Source: an uncultured Clostridia bacterium | GTDB taxonomy: Bacteria; Bacillota; Clostridia; TANB77; CAG-508 | Assembly (NCBI GenBank): GCA_947632605.1 | Contig: CANRPX010000006.1 | Span: forward strand, 1-64,000 | Length of the DNA: 64,000 bases | Direction: 5' to 3' | In this document: positions 1 to 8,466 of the stretch, one piece after another | How the letters are laid out: each line of letters opens with the position of its first letter | Numbering within the stretch: the stretch's first letter is position 1 | Program-made: the position numbers and the translations under genes | Notes under the pieces: generated by a model | Databases searched by the model: none | What the model saw: only the letters and a program-made list of their open reading frames with translations | Told to the model about the DNA's origin: nothing

Positions 1-233
1 CAACATTGTATCATAAGTTTTAATTATGTGTCTTTTTATTTTCTTAAAAACGGTAATTTAATTTTACCATTTATATTAAATTTTTTAAATTTATAAAACC
101 TTTTAAAGTAATTTAATTAAATATTTATTAATTTTATAGAATATATATAACTTTGCAAGTATATAATTTAATATCTAAAAATTATTTAAATATTAAGGAG
201 GTTCTGTTTATAAAAAAGCAGAGTTTTAAGAAT

Positions 234-1446
234 ATGAAAAGAAAAATTATTTTTTTAACTTTTTTTATAATGATTTTTATCATTTTTGAAGTATCTTCTT
301 TTGCATACTTTATTCCTACTTGGTCTGAAACAGACACTACTACTGAAGTTAATGCAGATAGTACTACTGAAGACTTTTTAAATATTGAATCACAAAGTGC
401 AATTTTAATTGAACAAACAACTCGGAAAAATACTTTATGAAAAAAATTCACACGAAAAATTAAGACCTGCTAGTGTAACTAAAATAATGTCTATACTTTT
501 AATTATGGAAGCTTTAGATAGAGGAGATATTACTTTAGATACTCAAATACCTTGCAGTGAAAAAGCTTCTTCTATGGGAGGTTCTCAAATTTGGTTGGAT
601 AGTACAGAAACTTTAACAGTAGATGAAATGCTAAAAGCTATTTGTGTTGTTAGCGCAAATGATTGTACTGTTGCTATGGCAGAATATTTAGCTGGAAGTG
701 AAGAATTATTTGTTCAAAAAATGAATGAACGTGCAAAAGAGCTTGGTATGAATGATACTACTTTTAAAAACTGCCATGGAATTGATGAAGATGGTCATGT
801 AACTTCTAGTTATGATATCAGTTTAATGTCAAGAGAACTTTTAGAAAATCATCCCAAAATTAAAGATTATACAACAATTTGGATGGATTCTTTAAGAGAT
901 GGAAAATCCGAACTTGTAAATACAAATAAACTTATAAGGACTTATGAAGGTGCAACTGGTTTAAAAACTGGATCTACAAGTTTAGCATTATATAATTTAT
1001 CTGCTAGTGCCACAAGAAACGATCTATCATTAATTGCTGTTGTATTAAGAGCTCCTACTCCCAAAATCCGTTTTGCAGAAGCAAAATTACTTTTAGATTA
1101 TGGATTTAATACATATAACTTTAAAAAAATTGCAACTAAAGGTGATGTATTTCAAAATATTAATGTAGATAAAGCAGTAGAAAGTAATCTTAATCTCGTA
1201 TTTGAAAATGATAGTGGTGTATTAATTAAGAAAAGTGATTCATCTGAAATAAAAGAAGAATTAATATTAAATGAAAATATTGAAGCACCTATAAATAAAA
1301 ATGATGTTTTAGGAAAAATTAATTATTACATAGATAATGAACTTATTTCTTCTGTAAATCTAATAGCAGAAACACAAGTTCAAAAAATAAGTGTATTAAA
1401 CTTATTTCAAAAATTAGTAACTTCTTGGTTTACTCTTTTTAGATAA
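234..1446 (+). CDS. D-alanyl-D-alanine carboxypeptidase (DacF/PBP5-like, serine peptidase S11), interrupted by an apparent +1 frameshift at C423
   Basis: ORF 153..440 supplies the signal peptide and ...SAILIEQTT; ORF 409..1446 supplies GKILYEKNSHEKLRPASVTKIMS (SxxK active site) and the rest. Skipping C423 in ACA ACT C GGA AAA joins them as SAILIEQTTGKILYEKN; 1212 nt = 403 aa plus stop. Start uncertain (AAGGAGG lies at ~194-200, upstream of ATG 234). Confidence 0.85.
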
Positions 1447-1450
1447 AAAA

Positions 1451-1520
1451 ATATCATCCAAATTTAAAATAAACTTTTAAAAATCTTTTAAGTTTATTTT
1501 AGATTTTGGATGATGTTTTT
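1451..1520. terminator. Long hairpin, likely terminator of the carboxypeptidase gene
   Basis: Inverted repeat atcatccaaatttaaaataaactttta / taagtttattttagattttggatgat followed by gttttt. Confidence 0.7.
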
Positions 1521-1525
1521 AAATT

Positions 1526-1580
1526 AAAAACTAGGATTTAAAATACTTTCATTTAAAAAAGCATTTTAAATCCTAGTTTT
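1526..1580. terminator. Second hairpin terminator, likely for rpmE on the minus strand (possibly bidirectional)
   Basis: aaaactaggatttaaaat ... attttaaatcctagtttt inverted repeat. Confidence 0.65.
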
Positions 1581-1620
1581 ATTGCGCAATAAATTTTATA
1601 TTTTAAGTTTTACTTTATTT

Positions 1621-1821
1621 TTAAGCAAGACCATATTTTTTCTTAAATTTATCTGCTCTACCGCCAGTAGTATTTTGTTTTAAGCTTCCTGTCCAATATG
1701 GATGACATTTAGAACAAACATCAACTTTCATTTCTGGTTTTGTTGAGTTAGTTTCTATTACATTTCCACAAGCACATACTATTTTTGCAGCTGTATAATT
1801 TGGTTGCATATCTTTTTTCAT
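1621..1821 (-). CDS. rpmE: 50S ribosomal protein L31
   Basis: MKKDMQPNYTAAKIVCACGNVIETNST...CSKCHPYWTG; Zn-binding CxC/CxxC. Start moved to the inner ATG because the ORF-track GTG lies inside the Shine-Dalgarno AGAGGTG. Confidence 0.93.
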   Translation of the reverse strand: MKKDMQPNYTAAKIVCACGNVIETNSTKPEMKVDVCSKCHPYWTGSLKQNTTGGRADKFKKKYGLA

Positions 1822-1898
1822 GTAATTCACCTCTTTCTTACATTTTTAAAAACAATCTTATATATAATAACACATTATTTTTCCTATTTCAAGTATTT

Positions 1899-2264
1899 TT
1901 AAAAGGTTATTTTAAAATTATTTATATCAAATACATGATATACTTTTTTGCCACCTTCTTCATTTTCATTCTCATTAGAATTTTCTTTTTCTTCTTCATC
2001 TTGTGATTCTTCTGTTTCTACTGTATTAGATGTATTTACTTTTGTTGTTTTGCTTACTACATTTTGTTCTTTTAGTTCATTTGTACTTGTATTTGCATTT
2101 GTAGCATCATCTTCTCTTAATACATCTATAACTGTATTTCCGTCATTAGCAGTTTTTAAATTGCTTTCTAAAGAATGTCTGTTTACTAGTTTAGCCATTA
2201 TATTATATATACAAGCTATTATACATATTGCTAATAAAACTTTTTTCCACATCTTAGCTAGCAT
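1899..2264 (-). CDS. Hypothetical membrane-anchored protein, Asn/Thr/Glu-rich
   Basis: N-terminal TM segment WKKVLLAICIIACIYNIMA then low-complexity acidic tail. Confidence 0.5.
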   Translation of the reverse strand: MLAKMWKKVLLAICIIACIYNIMAKLVNRHSLESNLKTANDGNTVIDVLREDDATNANTSTNELKEQNVVSKTTKVNTSNTVETEESQDEEEKENSNENENEEGGKKVYHVFDINNFKITF

Positions 2265-2491
2265 AATTTTCTCCTCTCTTGGTACAATTACATATTATAT
2301 TATACTACATTTTCATAAGAATTACAATCATTATATTATATTTTAGTTAAAAGTCAATATTAATTTTAAAATTTATGTAAACTTTTTGAAGTTAAATCAT
2401 ATATTTTTTTAAAATTTACTTGTTTTTTTTATAAATTTGTGTTAGACTATTAAATAGTCAGTTTATTAATTTAAATGGAGGTGCTTAAGAT

Positions 2492-2692
2492 ATGGCAAAA
2501 TGTGCATTTTGTGGAAAAGAAACTAGCTTTGGAAAACAACTTAGCGTAACTCGTTCTCATATTAGTAAAAGAACAACTAGAACAGTAAGACCAAACTTAA
2601 GAAATGTTAAAGCCGTTATAAATGGTGAAGTTAAAAGAGTTTCAGTATGTTCTAAATGTTTACGTTCTGGAAAAGTTCAAAGAGCTGTTTAA
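2492..2692 (+). CDS. rpmB: 50S ribosomal protein L28
   Basis: MAKCAFCGKETSFGKQLSVTRSHISKRTTRTVRPNLRNVKAV...VCSKCLRSGKV; good RBS GGAGGTG. Confidence 0.95.
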   Translation: MAKCAFCGKETSFGKQLSVTRSHISKRTTRTVRPNLRNVKAVINGEVKRVSVCSKCLRSGKVQRAV

Positions 2693-2708
2693 TTTTATAA
2701 AATATATA

Positions 2709-2741
2709 AAAAGTAGATGTTATTAAAACATCTACTTTTTT
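2709..2741. terminator. Bidirectional terminator between convergent rpmB and spoVM
   Basis: aaaagtagatgtt attaa aacatctactttttta. Confidence 0.8.
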
Positions 2742-2776
2742 ATTTTAACTTATAATATATTTTTTATTTAATATTT

Positions 2777-2854
2777 TTATGTAGATTTTATTCCAAAAAT
2801 AAATTTAACAAATCCTCTTAAAAACTTTGGCACTTTTTTAACAACAATTGTCAT
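2777..2854 (-). CDS. spoVM: Stage V sporulation protein M, 25 aa amphipathic-helix peptide (absent from ORF track)
   Basis: Translation MTIVVKKVPKFLRGFVKFIFGIKST; aligns without gaps to B. subtilis SpoVM (MKFYTIKLPKFLGGIVRAMLGSFRKD): K7, P9, K10, F11, L12, G14, V16, G21 shared. RBS GGAGGAGT 6 nt upstream; next to rpmB. Confidence 0.88.
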   Translation of the reverse strand: MTIVVKKVPKFLRGFVKFIFGIKST

Positions 2855-2867
2855 AATATTACTCCTC

Positions 2868-3023
2868 CTATTTACCTAGTAAATATTTAATGCCTCCTAT
2901 AAAAGCTCCTATTCCCATAATGCAAATCCAGGCAATTGGAGGAAGAAATAATACTAATAGAATTCCAATTCCAAAGCCTATTAGTATTCCAGCTATCACT
3001 TTTTTAAATCTGCAGAAAAACAT
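2868..3023 (-). CDS. Small (51 aa) hydrophobic membrane protein upstream of spoVM
   Basis: Translation MFFCRFKKVIAGILIGFGIGILLVLFLPPIAWICIMGIGAFIGGIKYLLGK; RBS GGAGGAAG; stop lies just upstream of the spoVM start. Confidence 0.75.
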   Translation of the reverse strand: MFFCRFKKVIAGILIGFGIGILLVLFLPPIAWICIMGIGAFIGGIKYLLGK

Positions 3024-3091
3024 TTTGGCTTCCTCCTTTTTTATATAATATTAAATTTTAAGTTGTTATGTGAGTAATATTTTAATTATTG

Positions 3092-3544
3092 TTAATCATC
3101 TTCATCATCATCTTGATCGTCATCATCATCTTCTTCATCTTCATCATCAAAATCATCATACAAACAATTTGAACAATCATCACTTGTACAGTCTTGACAA
3201 TAATCATCTTCTAATACTGCACCACCGACAAATGCTATATCTTCTAATAAATCCATTGCTTCACATTCACTAAGTATTTTATCATTTACTTTTATTGCTG
3301 AAATCTCAAAAGTTTCTATGTTGTCATCTACTCTAAATCTAATAAGCACGTTGCAAGGTTTATCATCACACATAGCCTCTCCTGTAAAGTCTACATACGC
3401 ATTTTTTTCATCTTTAGTGACATTATAATTAATATTATCAAAAAATGACTCAAATAATTCTCCTATTTTGAAACCTGGTATAGCATCAAATTCCCCATTA
3501 CATATTAAACTGATATATTTATCATCTGAAACATTTTGATTCAT
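3092..3544 (-). CDS. Hypothetical protein with cysteine cluster and poly-Asp/Glu tail
   Basis: 150 aa; ...DDYCQDCTSDDCSNCLYDDFDDEDEEDDDDDQDDDEDD; RBS AAGGAG before ATG. Confidence 0.6.
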   Translation of the reverse strand: MNQNVSDDKYISLICNGEFDAIPGFKIGELFESFFDNINYNVTKDEKNAYVDFTGEAMCDDKPCNVLIRFRVDDNIETFEISAIKVNDKILSECEAMDLLEDIAFVGGAVLEDDYCQDCTSDDCSNCLYDDFDDEDEEDDDDDQDDDEDD

Positions 3545-3573
3545 AATTTTGCTCCTTTACATTATCTTAATTT

Positions 3574-3616
3574 TAAAAACAAATTTCTGTGTATATTAAC
3601 ATAGAAATTTGTTTTA
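3574..3616 (-). terminator. Hairpin terminator downstream of the CmpB-like gene
   Basis: aaaacaaatttct ... agaaatttgtttt. Confidence 0.7.
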
Positions 3617-3631
3617 TTCAAGTATATTATA

Positions 3632-4576
3632 TTATTTTTCATTTTTATCTGTTAAATTTTTTATTTGCATTCTAGGAAAGGCTTCCATTAATCTCTTTTT
3701 TAACATAGATTTTTTCTTGAAGTTTTCTTGTACTATTTTTGTTAAATCTTGTTTTAATTCAGAGTCTGCTATAATTGTTCTTATATTTGAGCTAATTTTC
3801 GCTTTTTGTGTTACTAATTTATTGTGAATCTTTTCTCTTTCCTTATTTATTTTTGCAGCTAGTTCTTTTGGAGATTCTAATATTGCATCTGAAATTTTAC
3901 TTCTAGTATATTTTGCTTTTTGTCCGAGTTGTATACTTTTAAGTTTTAGTTTTCTTCCGAATACTTTTACATCTTCTTCCGCTTTTTCAAATGCCTCTTC
4001 TGTTTTATCTTTTACCTTATTACTAATTTCTTCTGTATTATCTTGACTTGCAAATATTTCTCCTTTGAAGCTAGATATAATTGTGAATGAAACAATTCCA
4101 TCAACAACAAATACTACTGATAAAATTCCTGTAATTATATTTCTAACATTATCTGGAAAACTCATATAAATATTTTCAAAAAACGGATTTGCATAATAAA
4201 GTATTAGTGTTCCTAAAATTCCAAATGGTAAAAGTGTTTCTAAACAAATTCTTCCATTAATATTAAATCTTTGATTACTATAATCCCACCATCTTGCATG
4301 AAACAATTTTTCCATTATATAACTTGTTAAATATTCTAATGTTCCACAAATTAATATACAAAGAACAAATAAAAGTGGTAAATCATTTGAATATTTACTA
4401 AGTAAAATGGTTATTGCAACAACTCCTACTCCATATACAGGACAATATGGACCTATCAAAAATCCTCTATTGATAAATTTCTTTTCTTTAAAAATTCCAC
4501 CAAAAGATTCCATAAACCATCCTGCAAAAGAATATGTAAAAAACAATAATATATAAATCTCTATTTTTTCTAGCAT
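3632..4576 (-). CDS. Putative ABC-transporter type IV membrane protein (CmpB-like, PF06541 family) with charged C-terminal extension
   Basis: MLEKIEIYILLFFTYSFAGWFMESFGGIFKEKKFINRGFLIGPYCPVYGVG... matches the family N-terminus; start moved to the inner ATG with RBS. Confidence 0.75.
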   Translation of the reverse strand: MLEKIEIYILLFFTYSFAGWFMESFGGIFKEKKFINRGFLIGPYCPVYGVGVVAITILLSKYSNDLPLLFVLCILICGTLEYLTSYIMEKLFHARWWDYSNQRFNINGRICLETLLPFGILGTLILYYANPFFENIYMSFPDNVRNIITGILSVVFVVDGIVSFTIISSFKGEIFASQDNTEEISNKVKDKTEEAFEKAEEDVKVFGRKLKLKSIQLGQKAKYTRSKISDAILESPKELAAKINKEREKIHNKLVTQKAKISSNIRTIIADSELKQDLTKIVQENFKKKSMLKKRLMEAFPRMQIKNLTDKNEK

Positions 4577-4634
4577 AAAAATCTCCTTTAATAATTTATA
4601 CAAAGAATATAACACATTTAGTGTTATTATACAA

Positions 4635-5327
4635 TTACTTTTTTTTCATAGATTTTAATATATTCTTTTCTTCATTTGTTATTCTATAAGATTCAATCAT
4701 CTTTTGAAGTGTTTTGTTGTATGTAAATTTATCTAAGTTATTTTCATTCTTTAAATAATTCATTAATTTATCATTATATTTTATTCCAATTTCTGCTAAA
4801 GTCCATGCAACTCCCATTTTTACATAATACCCATCATGAGATATATTATCTAAAATTTTAATAACTTCATCTATATATTTGGGAATTAAAAAATAATCTA
4901 ACATTGAAATAACTGCAAATCTAATTTCAAATTCTTTATCTGATTTTACAAAATTTAAAATGAATTTCCAATATTTTTCTAAATCTTTTTCTTCTATTTT
5001 AAGTGTTTGAACAAAAGTATCAGAAATTGCCCAACTATCTATTTTAGACACAAAATCTTTAATTAATTTTAGTTTTTCATCAATTTCTAATTTACTATAC
5101 CCTATAATTAACCCTTGGAGAATAACTTCTTCAAAATATTTAGGATTTTCATTTTTAACAAATTTTTGCCAATCCATATTTTCTTTCAAAATTTCTTTTG
5201 CTAATTTTCTTAATACAGGAATTCTTATTCCCAACATTTCTTTTTTTGTATCAGGACATAATTTAGAATTAAATTTCTTATATTCATCATCTGATAAATC
5301 TATTAATTTTTTTATTATGATATCCAT
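4635..5327 (-). CDS. DNA alkylation repair protein (AlkD/HEAT-repeat family)
   Basis: MLGIRIPVLRKLAKEI... IDSWAISDTFVQTLK ... ISHDGYYVKMGVAWTLAEIGIKY typical of PF08713. Confidence 0.85.
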   Translation of the reverse strand: MDIIIKKLIDLSDDEYKKFNSKLCPDTKKEMLGIRIPVLRKLAKEILKENMDWQKFVKNENPKYFEEVILQGLIIGYSKLEIDEKLKLIKDFVSKIDSWAISDTFVQTLKIEEKDLEKYWKFILNFVKSDKEFEIRFAVISMLDYFLIPKYIDEVIKILDNISHDGYYVKMGVAWTLAEIGIKYNDKLMNYLKNENNLDKFTYNKTLQKMIESYRITNEEKNILKSMKKK

Positions 5328-5505
5328 TTTTCTCCTTTTATAACAGCTATTCTAAAATTTATTTTAATATATATTTTTTAAAAACTTCTGTTTGGATGAT
5401 ATCACACATTTTCCTTATAAGTCAACTTTAAAATATAAAAACTTTCCTTTACTTTTTAAGTAATATTTGATATGCTTTTTATATTAAAGAAAGGTTGATG
5501 AAATT

Positions 5506-7701
5506 TTGAATAGAATTAAAAAGAGCAATAATAAAGATACAGATAATTCTAAAAAGAAATTTGATTTTAGAAAATTAAAAATTATTCTTATATTACTTTT
5601 TATATTAATAATTTTTCTAGCTATAAGAACTGGTATATCTATTTCACGTTGGCAAAATTTAGCTCAAGATATGATTGCTAATACTCCTTCAAAAGTATTA
5701 GATACTTCTGGAGAAGTAATTGCCGAACTTGGAAATAATAAAAATATAAAAAATATTTCTATTTCTGAAATGCCAGATAATCTTAAAAACGCATATATCT
5801 CTATTGAAGATCAACGTTTTTATAAACATTCTGGTGTAGATTTTCCAAGAACTGCAGCTGCAATTTTTACTTATATAAGAAATTTAGGATCTTCTTCTTT
5901 TGGTGGTAGTAGCATTACACAACAATTAGTAAAAAATCTTACAGGAGACAATTCTTCAAAAGTTACTAGAAAAATTACAGAATGGATTAGAGCTTTTGCT
6001 ATTGAAGGTGTTCTTTCAAAAGATGAAATTCTAGAAGCATATCTTAATATTATATATGTTGGTCCTAATATTTATGGTGTAGAGCTTGGATCTACATATT
6101 ATTTTAATAAATCTGCTAAGGATCTTTCTTTAGAAGAATGTGCATTCTTAGCAGGAATTAACAATTCTCCTAATTCTTATAATCCTTTTGGAGAAACTGA
6201 TAATACAGAAAAAATTAATGTTAGAACTAAAGCTGTACTTGATAAAATGTATGAATTAAAATATATTTCAGAATTGGAATACAATAATGCTATTTCAAAA
6301 TTAAATGAAGGATTAAATTTTAAAAATGGCAAAATTGAAAATAAAACTAATGATGCAATATATTCATATCACACAGATGCATTAATTACAGAAATTACTG
6401 ATGAAATAGCTAAAAAGAAAAAAATTTCAACAGATTTTGCCACGAATTATATAAATATGGCTGGTCTTAATATTTATAGTACTCAAGATAGCAGTATTCA
6501 AAGTGAAATAGAAAAAGAACTTTCTAAACCTAAATACTCTCTAAAATCAGAAAATGATCCTTCTGTTACTTCACAAGCTGCTATGGTTATTATGGATCAC
6601 AAAACAGGACAAGTTGTTGGATGTGTTGGTGGTATTGGTAAAAAAGATACATCTAGAGGTTTTAATAGAGCTATTCAAGCATTACGACAAACTGGTTCAG
6701 CTGGAAAACCAGTTGCAGTTCTTGCTCCTGCCTTAGAAGAAAAAATTATTACTGCTGCTAGTATATATGTTGATGAACCTACTACTTTTAATGATGGAAC
6801 ACCTGAAGGTTATTCTCCTACCGATTATAATAATTATAGAGGTTCTATTACTGTAAGAGAAGCTGTTGAATCTTCACAAAACATTCCATTTGTAAAAATA
6901 ATGGAAGAACTTACTCCTAAAACTTCTATCAAATATATGAGAAAAATGGGAATATCAACACTTACAAAAACTGATGAAAATTTGAATTTAGCATTAGGTG
7001 GTTTAGATAAAGGAATTAGTCCATTAGAACTTTGTGCTGCTTATGCTTGTATAGCAAATGATGGTGTTTATATAAAACCAACTTTTTATATAAAAGTAGA
7101 AAATTCTATTGGAAAAAAAGTAATAGAATCTAAACCGGAAAAGAAAAAAGTTATTTCTAAAGAAGTTTCTTACATAATTAAATCTTTACTTACTGAGCCA
7201 GTTACTGGTTCAAATGGAACAGCAAATTATTGTAAAATAAAAAATATTGATGTTGCTGCAAAAACTGGTACTACAAATGAAGAATATGATAGATGGCTTT
7301 GTGGATTTACACCTTATTATACTGCTGTTACTTGGTTTGGATTCGATTTAAATGAAACAATTAAATTTAATCGAAAAAATCCTTCAGGTCAAATTTGGAG
7401 TAGTGTAATGAAAACTATACACTCAAAACTAGATGAAGCACATTTCAAAGTTCCAGAAAGTTCATCTTTAGAAACAGCAGAAATTTGTTTATCAACAGGA
7501 TTACTTTCAAATACAGGATGTCCTGATACTCATACAGAATTTTTCTTAAAAGGTACTGCTCCTACTACATATTGTATAGATCATTCTGGAACTCGTAAAA
7601 ATGTAAATCCTTCTGTAACAAATACTGTTACTTCTGAAGAGCCAGATAATATAGATACAGAAATAGATTCTTCAAATATAGATAATACTTTTGAACAATA
7701 A
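5506..7701 (+). CDS. Penicillin-binding protein 1A (transglycosylase/transpeptidase)
   Basis: EDQRFYKHSGVDFPRTAAA, GGSSITQQLVKNL, KTGQVVGCVGG, SQNIPFVK, AAKTGTTNEEYDRWLCGF motifs. Confidence 0.93.
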   Translation: MNRIKKSNNKDTDNSKKKFDFRKLKIILILLFILIIFLAIRTGISISRWQNLAQDMIANTPSKVLDTSGEVIAELGNNKNIKNISISEMPDNLKNAYISIEDQRFYKHSGVDFPRTAAAIFTYIRNLGSSSFGGSSITQQLVKNLTGDNSSKVTRKITEWIRAFAIEGVLSKDEILEAYLNIIYVGPNIYGVELGSTYYFNKSAKDLSLEECAFLAGINNSPNSYNPFGETDNTEKINVRTKAVLDKMYELKYISELEYNNAISKLNEGLNFKNGKIENKTNDAIYSYHTDALITEITDEIAKKKKISTDFATNYINMAGLNIYSTQDSSIQSEIEKELSKPKYSLKSENDPSVTSQAAMVIMDHKTGQVVGCVGGIGKKDTSRGFNRAIQALRQTGSAGKPVAVLAPALEEKIITAASIYVDEPTTFNDGTPEGYSPTDYNNYRGSITVREAVESSQNIPFVKIMEELTPKTSIKYMRKMGISTLTKTDENLNLALGGLDKGISPLELCAAYACIANDGVYIKPTFYIKVENSIGKKVIESKPEKKKVISKEVSYIIKSLLTEPVTGSNGTANYCKIKNIDVAAKTGTTNEEYDRWLCGFTPYYTAVTWFGFDLNETIKFNRKNPSGQIWSSVMKTIHSKLDEAHFKVPESSSLETAEICLSTGLLSNTGCPDTHTEFFLKGTAPTTYCIDHSGTRKNVNPSVTNTVTSEEPDNIDTEIDSSNIDNTFEQ

Positions 7702-7741
7702 AATAACAATCCACGGGCAAAACTCGTGGATTGTTATTTTA
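7701..7741 (+). terminator. Intrinsic terminator of the PBP gene
   Basis: aataacaatccacg ggcaaaact cgtggattgttatttta. Confidence 0.85.
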
Positions 7742-7761
7742 TTAAAAGTAATTTATTTTTT

Positions 7762-8466
7762 CTATACCTTTTTTGACAAAATCCAATTTATTATTTCTTC
7801 TTTTATTCCAAAATATTCTTCTTTTTCAAATTGCATATTTGAAATACAGTATTTTTTGTCTGTAATATGTGAACAAAAAATACATTCATCTAAATTTTTA
7901 CAATCTTGTATAAAAAAAGAATTACTAATTTTTGCAGAACAAATAACATTATAACTATTTGTACATTCTCCAGAATCATCCACTCTAATACAAAAATTCG
8001 ACATACCCGTTCTTTGACAACCTAATATAAATTCTGAATTTGCACATCCATCAGAATAGAGAATATTTTTACACTCTCTACAATCTAATGATCTATATAC
8101 ATTCTCTGATCTATATATAGTATCGCTTTTTGAAACATTTTCAGAATCATATACTCTTTCTGTTGTTGTTAAATTTATTTTTTTCCAAAGCATTATTATA
8201 TCATCTAATGAATTTATTTCCTTTTTAGGTTGCATCCATCCATGTTGCTTATCATATAATTCCATATTACTTTGAGTAATAAATTTGCTAGGATTTATTG
8301 ATTCTGCCCAAGTTGTTTTAGATGTTAATGTATCTGTAACTTTTTGTGGTAATTTTATATCAAATGCAAAATTATTTAATAGCTCTTCTAATGTATATGG
8401 ATTATTTTTTCCAAAAATATTTATAAATATTTTATTTGCTACATTCAAAGCTTCATTGTTATTCAC
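7762..8466 (-). CDS. Cys-rich beta-helix/pentapeptide-like repeat protein of unknown function
   Basis: Repeat-like YDSENVSKSDTIYRSENVYRSLDCRECKNILYSDGCANSEFILGCQRT...SFFIQDCKNLDECIFCSHITDKKYCI; overlaps the end of the upstream ATPase gene. Confidence 0.55.
   Translation of the reverse strand: MNNNEALNVANKIFINIFGKNNPYTLEELLNNFAFDIKLPQKVTDTLTSKTTWAESINPSKFITQSNMELYDKQHGWMQPKKEINSLDDIIMLWKKINLTTTERVYDSENVSKSDTIYRSENVYRSLDCRECKNILYSDGCANSEFILGCQRTGMSNFCIRVDDSGECTNSYNVICSAKISNSFFIQDCKNLDECIFCSHITDKKYCISNMQFEKEEYFGIKEEIINWILSKKV

Noticed and set aside
3070-3273. His-rich ORF (MSNILIIVNHLHHHLDRHHHLL...)
   Set aside because: Antisense reading of the poly-Asp/Glu tail; GAT/GAA runs give CAT/TTC on the other strand.
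3924-3936. Another CTCGGA (minus strand, ...CAA CTC GGA CAA...) in the CmpB-like gene, as a possible fourth frameshift site
   Set aside because: Here the phase is CTC GGA (Leu-Gly), so there is no in-frame CGG and the ORF is continuous. Useful as an internal control showing that phase matters.
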